37,345 nucleotides of DNA from Bacillus sp. (in: firmicutes) (GCA_021208645.1 JAJOJL010000128.1:1-37345), one strand, 5' to 3'. Shown: positions 1 to 9,499, counted from the stretch's first letter. The notes: generated by a model from the letters alone, not told the origin. Numbers and translations: made by a program.

Positions 1-809
1 GAAAGCTGTTTAACCTGATAAAGAATGCGAAACTGCCTTACCATTAATGCAATTATTTTAATTGGCTCTTCCTTTTGCTTAAGTAAATCAAGGAATATTT
101 TCCAAGAGGATTCGATTTCACGTTTTACTACGCCTTCTACTAATGCAAAGATATTTTGTTCCAATGAACGTGGCACCAAAGATTCCACCACTTCTTTAGT
201 AACTACTTCTCCTTCTCCGGAATGTATAGAAAGCTTTCTAATTTCAGATGCCAAGAGCATTAATTCCGCTCCAGTTAAAGCAAGCAAATGGTCAATGGCA
301 TCATCATCAAAGCTCACTTTATTTTCCCTAGCTCGATCCATAATCCACAATTTCAGATCCCGCTCTTCTAGGGCGATGCCATTTAAAAATTCTCCGTTCT
401 TTTTAGCAAGCTTAACAATTTTTTTCCGTTCATCTAGTTTTTCATATTGAGCAAGGATTATAAAAACTGTTTCTGGTGCAGGATGCTCTAAGTATGACTC
501 TAATTTTTTCAAGTCGTGCTCTAGTTTGCTTGTTTCTTTTGCTGTACTAAAGAAATAGGCATCTTTAAGGATCACCACTCGTTTTCCTCCCATAAAAGGG
601 AAGGTAAACGCTTCTTCTACAGCAGCTTCAACGGGATATTCTTTCATATCAAACTTTGACAAATTAAATTCTCGTTCCTCATCTGTTAGGACTTGCTTTA
701 TAATTTGCTGAAGTGTATCCTCAACAATATAATGTTCTGTTCCACTCAATAAATAGACTGGAGATACTTCTCCTTTTTTTATCTTTTTGATAACATCTAT
801 GTATGCCAT
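1..809 (-). CDS. holA: DNA polymerase III subunit delta (partial, 3' end outside window)
   Basis: Encodes the delta subunit of the clamp-loader complex, which opens the beta sliding clamp during replication. I translated 269 codons from ATG at 809 down to the window edge with no stop; the C-terminal part lies outside. The N-terminus reads MAYIDVIKKIKKGEVSPVYL, followed by LLSGTEHYIVEDTL, where a degenerate P-loop position is expected for delta subunits. The middle contains RSLEQNIFALVEGVV and LMVRQFRILYQVKQL, both typical of HolA/YqeN. B. subtilis HolA is about 347 residues, so roughly three quarters is present. The neighbours (yqzM, then comEC) match the B. subtilis order, where rpsT would follow beyond the left edge. 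Confidence 0.93.
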   Translation of the reverse strand, partial: MAYIDVIKKIKKGEVSPVYLLSGTEHYIVEDTLQQIIKQVLTDEEREFNLSKFDMKEYPVEAAVEEAFTFPFMGGKRVVILKDAYFFSTAKETSKLEHDLKKLESYLEHPAPETVFIILAQYEKLDERKKIVKLAKKNGEFLNGIALEERDLKLWIMDRARENKVSFDDDAIDHLLALTGAELMLLASEIRKLSIHSGEGEVVTKEVVESLVPRSLEQNIFALVEGVVKREIESSWKIFLDLLKQKEEPIKIIALMVRQFRILYQVKQL

Positions 810-1138
810 TTCTTTTACTCCCCTCGTCCCACTTCTATACAGTAGTTTAACACAAACAGGGGAAGAAAAGAAAAAGGGGAGAAAACAGTAAATGCTCTCC
901 CCCCCATTTATGATAAACGCCACGGCAAAGTACCTAGGATGCTCCGCTATGGCGATATCCTTATGCAATTTGTTTTGTTTCTTTCTGTGTATTCGTTATC
1001 TTATCCTATGCTCATTTACCCTATAAGTGACAACTCTTTACAGGAGTACCAATGAATAAAATTACTTTAAATACATACTTTGTTGTGGATTTTTTTACAC
1101 TATTCACGTATACTAAATTGGTGACGGGAGGGATTTAT
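810..1138. other. Intergenic region between holA and yqzM
   Basis: This 329-base stretch holds no gene I can support. It contains the divergent upstream regions of holA (minus) and yqzM (plus) and one strong hairpin at 876-902, listed separately. No convincing paired -35/-10 box was found by eye. The short run in frame with yqzM from 1052 has no ribosome binding site and is not family-like. Confidence 0.6.
866..902 (-). terminator. Minus-strand rho-independent terminator between yqzM and holA
   Basis: GGGGAGA (876-882) pairs with TCTCCCC (896-902) across a 13-base loop. On the minus strand the stem is followed by TTTTTCTTTTCTTC. Nothing on the minus strand starts between here and comEC, so the likely user is a comE transcript running on antisense through yqzM. 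Confidence 0.6.
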
Positions 1139-1279
1139 ATGGTAAATGAATTCGAAAAAGATGTTCAGTCAAAACGTAATGATTTTTTAGATAGTGTTGT
1201 TGGATTTATCGTACCTTTCGGTTTTTTCATGACCATCTTTATAATTGCGCAAGTGATTCATTTCTTCGGTACAAATTAA
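1139..1279 (+). CDS. yqzM: YqzM family small membrane protein
   Basis: A 46-residue protein starting MVNEFEKDVQSKRND with one hydrophobic segment (about residues 20-41) and the end FFGTN. Sequence and length match the YqzM family of Bacilli, whose function is not established. The start is ATG 1139, preceded by the ribosome binding site GACGGGAGGG; a longer frame from 1052 exists, but its extra 29 residues are not family-like. It lies between comEC and holA on the opposite strand, as in B. subtilis. Confidence 0.85.
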   Translation: MVNEFEKDVQSKRNDFLDSVVGFIVPFGFFMTIFIIAQVIHFFGTN

Positions 1280-1321
1280 TTAGTACATACAATGTGATAC
1301 ATGTACAAACAGCAATTAAAG

Positions 1322-1364
1322 CATTTTTCCAACTTAAATGTGGAAAAGTGTTTTTTGTTTTTTT
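1322..1364 (+). terminator. Rho-independent terminator of yqzM
   Basis: CATTTTTCCA (1322-1331) pairs with TGGAAAAGTG (1341-1350), 10 bp with one G-T pair and a 9-base loop. It is followed by TTTTTTGTTTTTTT on the plus strand. In the minus direction the T-run is weak, so it probably does not end the comE transcript efficiently. Confidence 0.85.
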
Positions 1365-1385
1365 AGGAGGTAAAAAATTAGAACT

Positions 1386-3679
1386 TTATTGTGACCAATG
1401 AACGCGAACATCTATTACCCCATCTTGAACATGAAACATAACTGCACCGTGTTTGTCAGTACGTAATAACGGGATGCCATTTTCCTCTAATCTATCTAAT
1501 ACCTCCCCATGAGGATGACCAAACCGATTGTTTCTCCCTGCCGACACTACGGTAACCATGGGCTCAAAATGCTCTAAAAAAGCTTGTGAAGTAGACGTTC
1601 TGCTTCCATGGTGAGCAATCTTTAATACGCCTAGTTCAAAGGCTGGGTAATGGCTTATTAACCTATTCTCCGCAGCTTCCTCAATATCACCCGTGAATAG
1701 AAAAACCACATCCTCAATAACAGCTAAAAGTACAATAGAAAGATCATTTTCTTTTACTTCAAAGCCGGTAGGATTCATGACATAAAAGATGTTTGCAGCA
1801 TCCGTCCACCTATCACCTTCACTGGTCCAAACAATCGGAACCCCATTTTCTTCAGCGCACGATAATGCCGCTCTCCCTTCCGTTGATACTTGAGGAGACA
1901 AAGGGTACATGACTTTTTTTACTGCAAAGGTATCGAGAAGAAAACAAGCTTCCCCAACGTGGTCTGTATGTCCATGGGTAAGAATCATTCTGTCAATGGT
2001 GCCAATGCCTTTCCCCTTTAAATAAGGCTCAATGACCCGTCTACCAGGTCCACTGAATTCCCTATTTTCCCTTTCATCTTCATTCCAACGAACAACTCCT
2101 CCCGTGTCGATCAAATAAACAGCTTTTCTCCTAGGTAATTCAATGACAATAGCGTCTCCTTGCCCTACATCTAGAACTGTAATTGTTGCTTCCCTTTGGA
2201 AATATGGATGAAGGAGTTGAAATGCAAAAGCAAAGCATAATAAAACCATAGAAACACTGATCAATCTCCTACTTTTCCATTCTAACGATACAAATAAAAC
2301 AATGATAAATACCATCATCACTAGTAAAATTAAGGTAGAGGGCTTACCAAATACGAGCATATCCCAAGACATGGCTGCTACTTTATCCAAAAAATAATGA
2401 GCAAAGCTTAGACTCTTTTCACTCAGTAAAAATATCGGTGTTGACAGTTTTGGTGAAATGCTAGCTAGTATTACCGTAAAAAAGGATAAGGGTAAAATCC
2501 ATAAAGATATAAATGGGATAAATAAAAGATTAATTGGGATAGCAAGGATGGAGAATTCATAAAAATGAAAAATTATTATGGGCAACGTGATCAACTGAGC
2601 AACAAATGTCACTTTTAACAAAAGCAGTATTTTATTTTGTTCTCTAAACAACTTATTGGACAAAAGCAATGCATAGCTAGTCAGGAAGGAAAGTTGAAAG
2701 CCGAGGTGAAATAATATGAATGGGTCATAAAGAAGATAAGCTAAACAAATAAACGTAAGGAGATTAATTCCTCTCACCGGCATTTTTAACGTTTGCATCA
2801 ACAACGCAGCAAAACACAAGAGGGAAGCACGTACAACAGAAGGAGCACCTCCAGCTATCATAATATAAAAAGGTAGCATGACCATTAACATGATGTTTGC
2901 CTTTTCCCTCGTAATACCTAACCGGATTAATACATAATAAAAGGCAAAGGTTACCATTCCCACATGAAGACCTGAAACAGCCAAAAGATGAAGTACCCCT
3001 AACTGCCGATAATTGTTTATTCTTTCTTCAGTTAAAAACGACCGTTCGCCATAAACTAATGCAGCCATTATAGCAGACGTTTCCCTGTGGTTACTTTCCA
3101 TTAATTTTTCTATTCCCTTTTCCCTTATGGAATAAATGAATCCACCATTGGATTCACTACATACCATTTGGTTGTCAGTAATTCTTAAAAGCCATTGAAT
3201 TCCTTGTTTTTCTAATAATCTTTATAATTAAATGCATACGGGTTACGTTCTGTTTCTGGTCGTTGTAATTGTCCCGTGAAAGCACATCTCCCTCCATAAG
3301 TAGGTACTGCCGTTTGAGAATTAGCAAACACTTGAATTTTTCCACCTGCATCGAGCTTAACTTGAAAAGACCATTGCATGTTATTGGTCATTGTTGGCTC
3401 TGATACGACGACCCCAGTAAATTGGTTCTCCTTTCCTGTAAGATTGTTTTCTCCTTGATATACATGAAAACCGTAAAGAAAAAAAAGCAAAAAGACGAGG
3501 ATATAACCAGACCCTAATAACCAACTTTTTTGTCCTTTCCATGAAAGGAGGAGGGGAACTATTCCTGAAAGAAGAAAAGTCCAGCCCCATCCACCATTAC
3601 CGAAAAAAGCGAAAAGTAAAGCACCGACAGCTGCAAAAACAAAAATATATGATCGCTGTAGCAACTTCATCAACTCCAT
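1386..3679 (-). CDS. comEC: DNA internalization competence protein ComEC/Rec2 (one frameshift)
   Basis: Forms the membrane channel for uptake of single-stranded DNA in natural competence. The N-terminal part (3679-3212) has several membrane segments and a DUF4131-like region with TGQLQRPETERNPYAFNYKDY. The second part (about 3220-1386) holds the multi-spanning Competence domain (LLAVSGLHVGMV) and a C-terminal metallo-beta-lactamase-like domain with LTHGHTDHVGEA and IAHHGSRTS. The frames join if one T is restored near 3213: the first reads NYKDY-stop, while the next frame gives LEKQGIQWLLRITDNQ with no gap. The rebuilt protein is about 764 residues, close to B. subtilis ComEC (776). It lies 167 bases downstream of comEB. 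A single missing T suggests a sequencing error rather than gene decay, but this is not proven. Confidence 0.9.
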
Positions 3680-3802
3680 ATACCATTTTTATTATTCATC
3701 CATGGGTTACACTTGTGAAAAAATGAGCATGATAGAGGCTATAGAAACTTAAAAATCACTATTTCTGCATGGAAGAGTAGTAACTAGGAAGTCTAATATT
3801 AT

Positions 3803-3830
3803 TCCCTCCACATTATCAGGGGAGGGAACG
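3803..3830 (-). terminator. Possible hairpin between comEB and comEC
   Basis: CCCTCC and GGAGGG arms around 3805-3828 (plus strand CCCTCCacattatcaggGGAGGG) could form a stem in the 167-base gap. There is no clear T-run on either strand, so this may be an attenuator or processing site, or chance. Confidence 0.3.
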
Positions 3831-3846
3831 AGGTATCATTGAATGC

Positions 3847-4412
3847 TTATAATGACGTGTATAGTTGATTTGCTTTTAGTTTGAGTTCTTGTAATTGTTC
3901 ATCATTTAAACCTAGACCTTCCAGTTGTTTCAGAAGTTCGGCAGTAAACTTTAATTTTTCCTCACTGTTAAGATCTAATATCATTTCTTCTAATTCTACC
4001 TGTTCCACAACTACACCTGCCTGCTCAAACAATTCAATAGCATAAGCATGGTTCTTATAGTCCTCTGCATAATAAACTCTCTTAATGCCTGCTTGAATAA
4101 GAGATTTACAACAATGAAGACAAGGGAAATGGGTTACATAGATTTCCGCACCTTCCGTAGGACACCGAACTTTGCACATTGCAATAATGCGTTTACTTCC
4201 GCGTGAATCGTTCTTACACAATGGTTATCAATTACGAAACAACCTTCATCTATACAGTGAACACCACCGGAAATAGCGCCGTTATATCCTCCAGCTATGA
4301 TCCTTTTTTCCCTTACAATCGTCGCTCCCACCATTAGACGTGAACAGGTGCTGCGAAGAGCGAGTAAATGACTTTGTGCCATAAAGTATTGATGCCATGA
4401 TATTCTTTCCAA
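3847..4412 (-). CDS. comEB: dCMP deaminase family protein ComEB (one frameshift)
   Basis: Zinc-dependent deoxycytidylate deaminase fold, encoded in the comE operon though not needed for transformation in B. subtilis. The first frame (4412-4134) carries MERISWHQYFMAQSHLLALR and the zinc/catalytic TIHAEVNALLQCAKFG. The second (to 3847) carries PTEGAEIYVTHFPCLHCCKS, with the PCxxC zinc cysteines. The two join after KFGV if one C is restored near 4160 (CC read for CCC), giving about 188 residues against 189 in B. subtilis. The start is TTG at 4412, preceded by AGAGGTGG at a normal distance, and yields the family N-terminus MERISW. The C-terminal tail (about 45 residues, acidic and leucine-rich) is less conserved. 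Confidence 0.92.
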
Positions 4413-4499
4413 GATCGGCCACCTCTTTCTTTAGTAGAGAATACATTATTTTAAGTGTAGTCAAGCCTCTTGCTACCGTCAACTGTACTTTCTAATTAT

Positions 4500-5144
4500 T
4501 TAGGGAATCTTTATCATGTCTCTTATGTTTTCTAACGTTTTCGCCCCAATTCCTGGTACTTTCACTAGCTCTTCCATCTGTTGAAATGGACCGTTTTCTT
4601 CTCGGTAGCGGATGATTGCATCTGCTTTTGCTGGTCCAATACCAGGAAGCTTTGTAAGTTCCTCTGCCGATGCTCGATTGACATGTATAAGACCATCCTT
4701 TTCATTTAATATGTTTCCTTGGAAAACAACTCCCCCTCCCACTTCCACATCCAACTTCGAGGGGACATAAATGACCATTTCGTCATAGCATTTTTCCGCT
4801 AGATTCACCAGATTTTGCTCTGCTTCTTTGGTGAATCCTCCTGCACGCTCAATGGCATGAAATACTCTTTCCCCACTTTCCATCTCGTATAGCCCCGGAA
4901 AAACTACTTCGCCTTTCACATCAATATAAAACGTTGTAGAGACTTCCCCGTTACTACCCATATCTCCTCCCGTTCCTTCTTCCTCCCATGGCAGGAAAAA
5001 GGAAGGTTCTTCAGCTTTTTCCGTCCCACTAGGTAAAAAATACACCAAGGCAGCTCCCACCAAAAAACAAAAAACACCAATTGTAACTAATTTCCATTTA
5101 GTATTTAACAGGAAATTATCCATTTGCTTCACCTCATCACTCAT
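4500..5144 (-). CDS. comEA: Competence DNA receptor ComEA
   Basis: Membrane-anchored receptor that binds incoming double-stranded DNA. The 214-residue protein has a short cytoplasmic start, one membrane segment (about residues 17-36, VTIGVFCFLVGAALVYFL), and an acidic low-complexity linker. A SLBB domain follows (about 68-125, FYIDVKGEVVFPGLYEM). The C-terminal helix-hairpin-helix pair (about 148-212) has LPGIGPAKADAIIRYR and VPGIGAKTLENI. Order and length match B. subtilis ComEA (205). It heads the comE operon and is divergent from comER with only 59 bases between the two coding starts, so their promoters must be close together or overlap. Confidence 0.96.
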   Translation of the reverse strand: MSDEVKQMDNFLLNTKWKLVTIGVFCFLVGAALVYFLPSGTEKAEEPSFFLPWEEEGTGGDMGSNGEVSTTFYIDVKGEVVFPGLYEMESGERVFHAIERAGGFTKEAEQNLVNLAEKCYDEMVIYVPSKLDVEVGGGVVFQGNILNEKDGLIHVNRASAEELTKLPGIGPAKADAIIRYREENGPFQQMEELVKVPGIGAKTLENIRDMIKIP

Positions 5145-5203
5145 ATTTATTTATTTTAGTCATACAATGTTTAGGAATAAATGTTTTAAAGGAGGGGGAA
5201 CGG

Positions 5204-6043
5204 TTGAAGAGAATAGGCTTCATCGGTACAGGAAACATGGGAACGATTCTCATCGAATCCTTTTTGAATTCTCATGCTATTACCCCAAGCCAATTAACAA
5301 TTACAAACAGAACATTAAGCAAGGCCCAGCAACTGGCTTCTCAATATCCTGGAATAAAAATAGTCGAAGATGCAACTGCGGTCATCAACAACAGTGACTG
5401 GGTGTTTTTATGTACTAAACCACTGCAAATGCTACCCATAATTAAAGAAGTGAATCCAGAACTGTCAAGAAATCATTTGCTCGTTTCCATTACGAGTCCC
5501 CTGTTAGTAGAGGAACTTGAGTCCTTAACGGATGCAAATGTTATCCGGTTTATACCTAGCATTGTAAATCGTGCATTGGAAGGACCTTCATTAGTGACCT
5601 TTGGAAAAAAGGTGTCACCGAAGCTAGAAGAAGAGTTTCTATCCTTAGCAAGAACTATCTCTAGACCTGAGGTCATCGATGACCGAATCACTAGGGTCGC
5701 TTCAGATTTAGGTTGCTGTGGTCCAGCTTTTGTTAGTTACTTAGTTGAGAGAATGATTAAGGCTGCTGTGGAAGAAACAAATATAACAGAAGAAGAAGCT
5801 ACTAATATTATGGAATCCATGCTCATCGGATATGGTGAACTACTCCGACAAAAACATTTTACATTGGCAACACTTCAGGAAAAGGTTACGGTCCCAGGTG
5901 GAGTGACAGGAGTTGGGCTTGAGGTGTTAAGGGCAGAAGTAGGTGACCAGTTTAATAAGCTTTTCCAAAAAACCCACGAGAAATTCAACGAAGACCGCTA
6001 CCACATTAAAAATCAATTAGGTAAAGAAAAGAGCAGGGATTAG
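5204..6043 (+). CDS. comER: ComER, pyrroline-5-carboxylate reductase-like protein
   Basis: A 279-residue ProC-family protein with an N-terminal Rossmann motif (GFIGTGNMGTIL, residues 5-16) and a C-terminal dimerisation domain containing GCCGPAFVSYLVERM and VPGGVTGVGLEVL. In Bacilli the gene divergent from comEA is comER; it is linked to competence and sporulation control, but its enzymatic role is unsettled. The start is TTG at 5204, preceded by AAAGGAGGGGGAACGG, giving MKRIGFIG. The TAG stop lies inside the terminator loop. Confidence 0.93.
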   Translation: MKRIGFIGTGNMGTILIESFLNSHAITPSQLTITNRTLSKAQQLASQYPGIKIVEDATAVINNSDWVFLCTKPLQMLPIIKEVNPELSRNHLLVSITSPLLVEELESLTDANVIRFIPSIVNRALEGPSLVTFGKKVSPKLEEEFLSLARTISRPEVIDDRITRVASDLGCCGPAFVSYLVERMIKAAVEETNITEEEATNIMESMLIGYGELLRQKHFTLATLQEKVTVPGGVTGVGLEVLRAEVGDQFNKLFQKTHEKFNEDRYHIKNQLGKEKSRD

Positions 6044-6060
6044 CTCCCTGCTCTTTCATT
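6028..6060. terminator. Bidirectional terminator between comER and yqeM
   Basis: AAAGAGCAGGGA (6028-6039) and TCCCTGCTCTTT (6045-6056) form a perfect 12-bp stem with loop TTAGC. It ends comER on the plus strand and could also end the converging yqeM operon. Confidence 0.9.
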
Positions 6061-6084
6061 CGACATAAATAGATTAATTCCTGC

Positions 6085-6816
6085 TTATTTCTTTATTCCC
6101 TTAAAAAAATATCTTTCATCTGTGTCTTTTGGTTTCCTTCTACCAAAGTCAGCAGTTACCTCAATCTGATCAAAACCCATTTCCTCTAGCCATTTAACAT
6201 AATCGGTTATTATAAAGGTGCGTTGGGAATGCTCTTCATCGATTCTGCTATATAAATCATCTGCTTCTTTAATGAAAAAAGTTAATGTGTGATCCACACT
6301 ATTACTTTCTTGACCAGGAGATGCAAACCATAAATAAGAAACGACTTCTCCATTTTCACCATATAATTGATGATCAAACTCTTCCTTTATCTTAAATGGA
6401 CTGTGAACATCAAATAAAAATACCCCACCAGGACGAAGAATATCCCTCACTCTCTGGAAAGTGTCTTTTACCTCTTCTTCCTTCAACAAATAGTTCAAAC
6501 CATCGCAGAATATTGTTACTGCGTCTACGTTCATAAATCCTTTAAGCTTTCTCATATCCTGTTTGAAAAGTTTTATGGGATACTGCTTTTCCCTTATTTT
6601 TTTCTCAGCAACAGTTAACATATCTTGTGAGATATCAATGCCTGTTACAGAAAAGCCTGCTTCGTATAACAACATGGACAACGTGCCTGTTCCACAAGCA
6701 AGGTCAACAATCGTTGATCCATCCTTTACATGTTTCTTTGTATAAAGCAACCAATCCTCATAGGGAACGTCTTCCATTAATTGGTCATAGACTGCTGCAA
6801 AATGTTGCATAACCAT
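6085..6816 (-). CDS. yqeM: Class I SAM-dependent methyltransferase YqeM
   Basis: A 243-residue methyltransferase with SAM-binding motif I IVDLACGTGTLSMLL (about residues 35-49), motif II VTGIDISQDML, and post-motif FLFDVHSPFKIKEEFD. The B. subtilis homologue YqeM has the same length and position (after rsfS) but no firmly assigned substrate. The start is ATG 6816 with GAGGAG six bases upstream. It is the last gene of the yqeH-yqeM operon, 27 bases after rsfS. Confidence 0.9.
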   Translation of the reverse strand: MVMQHFAAVYDQLMEDVPYEDWLLYTKKHVKDGSTIVDLACGTGTLSMLLYEAGFSVTGIDISQDMLTVAEKKIREKQYPIKLFKQDMRKLKGFMNVDAVTIFCDGLNYLLKEEEVKDTFQRVRDILRPGGVFLFDVHSPFKIKEEFDHQLYGENGEVVSYLWFASPGQESNSVDHTLTFFIKEADDLYSRIDEEHSQRTFIITDYVKWLEEMGFDQIEVTADFGRRKPKDTDERYFFKGIKK

Positions 6817-6843
6817 TAAATCTCCTCAGCTTCTATTTCTAGC

Positions 6844-7203
6844 TTATCGGTCAATTAAAACTTGTTCTAGGGATAATGCTCTAGCATCTCCCCAAAGCTT
6901 TTCTAAGTTATAATAAAGTCTTTCATCTTTATGAAATACGTGAACAATGACATCATTGAGATCAATTAGCACCCATCTGCTCTCGTCTATTCCTTCTAGC
7001 CTTTTTAAATCAATTCCTGCTTCTTGAGCATTATCCTTCACTTCATTGGCAATTGCCTCCACTTGTTTTTCTGAATTACCGTGGCAAATGACAAAATAAT
7101 CTGCAATAAGTGAAATTCCTTCCATATCTAACACGACAATATCTGCGGCTTTTTTGTCATCAACAGCACGTACTGCCAATTCTAACAATTCTTTTTTATT
7201 CAT
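6844..7203 (-). CDS. rsfS: Ribosome silencing factor RsfS
   Basis: Binds ribosomal protein uL14 (RplN) and blocks subunit joining when translation must slow. The 119-residue protein has the family core DIVVLDMEGISLIADYFVICHGNSEKQ and the C-terminal LEGIDESRWVLIDLNDVIVHVF (DUF143/Iojap). Length equals B. subtilis YqeL. It follows yqeK with a gap of three bases, so the two are probably translationally coupled. Confidence 0.96.
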   Translation of the reverse strand: MNKKELLELAVRAVDDKKAADIVVLDMEGISLIADYFVICHGNSEKQVEAIANEVKDNAQEAGIDLKRLEGIDESRWVLIDLNDVIVHVFHKDERLYYNLEKLWGDARALSLEQVLIDR

Positions 7204-7206
7204 GTA

Positions 7207-7783
7207 TCAACCATGACCTCCCTTTATATTCCTTGCAAATTTATTATACGCTTCAAATGTAGCGGGATAAATAGGCTGTTTCTTTGTTGTTAAAAAATTT
7301 ATTGTGTTTCTTAATGCTAAAAAGCAGGCTTGATCTAAACTGTTCTCAGCAGTTCTTCTCACTTCTTCCACTCCATGAAACGTTCTCCCAGGTTCAATAT
7401 AGTCGGCTAGAAAAACAATTTTTTCGATGGTTGTCATATCAGCTCTACCGGTCGTGTGATATTTAATTGCATTTAATACATCTTCATCACTGACACCTAG
7501 TTCCTTCTCAACATAGTATGCACCCACAAAAGCATGGAGAATTTCATTACCATAGTACAATAGATCTTTCTCTAGCTTGTGGGCAATAATGGTAGAACGC
7601 ATTTCCTCTACTGATCTATATTTAGCATAATCATGAAGGATTGCTGCAAGCCTCGCTTTTTTTTATTTCTCCTTGGAAACGCTGTGCAAGTTTCTCTGCT
7701 TCGTCTGTTACACGAACGGTGTGTTCAAACCTTCTTCGTTTCAAGGATTTCTCCACCACTTGAAAGGCTTGTTCTTCATTCAT
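7207..7783 (-). CDS. yqeK: HD-domain Ap4A hydrolase YqeK (one frameshift)
   Basis: Symmetrical diadenosine tetraphosphatase of the HD superfamily. From ATG 7783 the sequence reads MNEEQAFQVVEKSLKRRRFE, then HTVRV (first metal histidine) up to GEIKK. The following HD motif AAILHDYAKYRSVEEM and the remainder (HAFVGAYYVEKELG, KYHTTGRADMT, DYIEPGRTF) are in another frame. They join if one A is removed from the A8 run (plus-strand T8, 7657-7664). The rebuilt protein is 191 residues against 186 in B. subtilis. The start overlaps the nadD stop (ATGAATGA). The insertion in an 8-base homopolymer strongly suggests a read error. Confidence 0.92.
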
Positions 7784-8351
7784 ACAAACACCGCTCCTTT
7801 ATTAATGTATAGACAGCATCCGTTAACAGGAATTTATTAACTTTCCCTTCTTGAAACGCTTTCCTTATACTAGAGGAGGAGACAACAACCATCGGCCCTT
7901 CTATTATAGTAATACCCTTACCTTCCTTATTTTTATCACTCTCATACCCAAGCCGTTGGATGACTATAAATGAAACAAGCTCTCGCAATTCTTCCTGTTT
8001 ATACCATTTATTTAACATCTCTAGGCTATCCCCACCAATAATAAAGAAAAACTCATGCTTTGGATACATCCTTGTTAATTCTACCATCGTGTCAAAAGTG
8101 TAGGATATGCCTTCTCGCTTCAATTCCACATCACAAACGGAGTAATTATGATGTAGGGTTGCCATCGACACTACCATGTCAAGCCGGTCCTGTTCCGTAG
8201 TGTTACTTTTTTTTTCCTTATGGGGTGGGATTCGATTAGGCATCCACCATATCTCGTCCAACTCCATTTTTATCCGTGCTTCCTCGGCCATAAATAGGTG
8301 CCCAATATGGGGAGGATCAAACGTCCCCCCTAAAATACCAATACGCCCCAT
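7776..8351 (-). CDS. nadD: Nicotinate-nucleotide adenylyltransferase
   Basis: Transfers AMP from ATP to nicotinate mononucleotide to give deamido-NAD. The 191-residue protein carries the nucleotidyltransferase signature GILGGTFDPPHIGHL (residues 5-19) and the C-terminal ATP-binding VSSSSIRKAFQEG. The central IIGGDSLEMLNKWYKQEEL is typical of NadD. B. subtilis NadD is 189 residues. The stop overlaps the yqeK start by eight bases; the gene starts 14 bases after yqeI ends. Confidence 0.97.
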   Translation of the reverse strand: MGRIGILGGTFDPPHIGHLFMAEEARIKMELDEIWWMPNRIPPHKEKKSNTTEQDRLDMVVSMATLHHNYSVCDVELKREGISYTFDTMVELTRMYPKHEFFFIIGGDSLEMLNKWYKQEELRELVSFIVIQRLGYESDKNKEGKGITIIEGPMVVVSSSSIRKAFQEGKVNKFLLTDAVYTLIKERCLYE

Positions 8352-8364
8352 TAAACCACCTCAA

Positions 8365-8655
8365 TTAAGGTAATTCTATTGTTTTCTTATTTTGCGATTC
8401 TTTATAAAAGACCATTGTATTTCCAATCAATTGGACCAAATGGGCATTTGTTTTTCTCGTAATTTCGTCAGCCACATCGTGCTTGTCATCATCACAATTC
8501 TGAAGAATATTTACTTTAATTAACTCTCTAGCTTCTAATGCATCATTTACTTGAGTAATTAAGTTATGGTTCACACCACCTTTTCCCACTTGGAAAATTG
8601 GTTTCAAATGATGTGCTTTACTTTTTAAAAATCGTTTTTGTTTACTGGTGAGCAA
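8365..8655 (-). CDS. yqeI: CRM-domain RNA-binding protein YqeI (YhbY family)
   Basis: A 96-residue YhbY/CRM-domain protein, a family associated with the pre-50S ribosome. It starts MLTSKQKRFLKSKAHHLKPI, continues with the GKGG loop (QVGKGGVNHNLI, about residues 22-33) and ends with LVQLIGNTMVFYKES. Length matches B. subtilis YqeI. It sits one base after the aroE stop, implying coupled translation. Confidence 0.94.
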   Translation of the reverse strand: MLTSKQKRFLKSKAHHLKPIFQVGKGGVNHNLITQVNDALEARELIKVNILQNCDDDKHDVADEITRKTNAHLVQLIGNTMVFYKESQNKKTIELP

Positions 8656-8656
8656 T

Positions 8657-9499
8657 TTAGCTTCCCCCTTCTAGATGTTTTACTACTGTTTCTTTCATAA
8701 TAGGAACAGGTGCCTTTTGCCCTGTCCAATGTTCAAAGGCAATAGCTCCTTGATTTATAAACATTCCTAAACCATTCATAACCTTCGCTCCTCTTTTTTG
8801 TCCTTCCTGCAAAAATCTCGTCTCCATTGGTGTATAAATGAGGTCGCAAATAAAAACATTACCATTATTCCTTAATCTGTCCAAAGAAATGGGAATCTCA
8901 TCTTTATTAATCATTCCGATAGAAGTCGTATTTATAATAATATCAAATTGATTGATCATTTTCTCCCCATCCAGTATGGATACAGAAGACGAAGGGGCAT
9001 AGTTCCCACAACTTGCCGCCAATTCCTCCCCCTTACTTAAAGTACGATTAGCAATGGTTATGTGTTTTAATCCATGCTTTGCCATCGTCAAAGCAACTGC
9101 CTTCGCTGCCCCTCCTGCACCGATGATTAGCACCGACATCTCTTTTAGGTTGCCAGATATGAAACCTAATAGTGAATGGAGAAATCCTTCTCCATCTGTA
9201 TTGTAGCCCTTTAAAATACCATTGTAATTGACAATGGTATTAACTGCACCAATCTCTTTAGCTAATTCATCTATCTCATCTAAAAAAGGGATTACATTTA
9301 CTTTGTGAGGAATAGTTACATTTAGTCCCCTTAAACCTAGACCCTTTAGCCCGATTATGGCTTCTTGTAGACGGTCAGGGGAGACCTCAAAGGCATGATA
9401 AGTCATTTCTAATTCCAAAGCTTCAAAGGCCGCATTGTGCATTTGTGGTGATAACGAATGCTTAATAGGATAACCAATTACTCCCAACACTTGTTTCAT
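8657..9499 (-). CDS. aroE: Shikimate 5-dehydrogenase
   Basis: NADPH-dependent reduction of 3-dehydroshikimate in the chorismate pathway. The protein has the substrate loop GYPIKHSLSPQMHNAAF near the N-terminus, catalytic Lys and Asp in NVTIPHKVNVI and NTDGEGFLHSL, the NADP-binding GAGGAAKAVALT, and GLGMFINQGAIAFE at the C-terminus. I chose ATG 9499 (MKQVLGVIGYP, 280 residues), with GGGGAG six bases upstream. An upstream TTG at 9520 in the same frame would place the ribosome binding site inside the coding region. Confidence 0.95.
   Translation of the reverse strand: MKQVLGVIGYPIKHSLSPQMHNAAFEALELEMTYHAFEVSPDRLQEAIIGLKGLGLRGLNVTIPHKVNVIPFLDEIDELAKEIGAVNTIVNYNGILKGYNTDGEGFLHSLLGFISGNLKEMSVLIIGAGGAAKAVALTMAKHGLKHITIANRTLSKGEELAASCGNYAPSSSVSILDGEKMINQFDIIINTTSIGMINKDEIPISLDRLRNNGNVFICDLIYTPMETRFLQEGQKRGAKVMNGLGMFINQGAIAFEHWTGQKAPVPIMKETVVKHLEGGS

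Noticed and set aside
25-450. Plus-strand 141-codon frame
   Set aside because: It is antisense to holA, whose minus-strand frame is uninterrupted and family-like.
1052-1138. Upstream extension of yqzM to 1052
   Set aside because: The extra 29 residues are not family-like, and the strong ribosome binding site lies just before ATG 1139.
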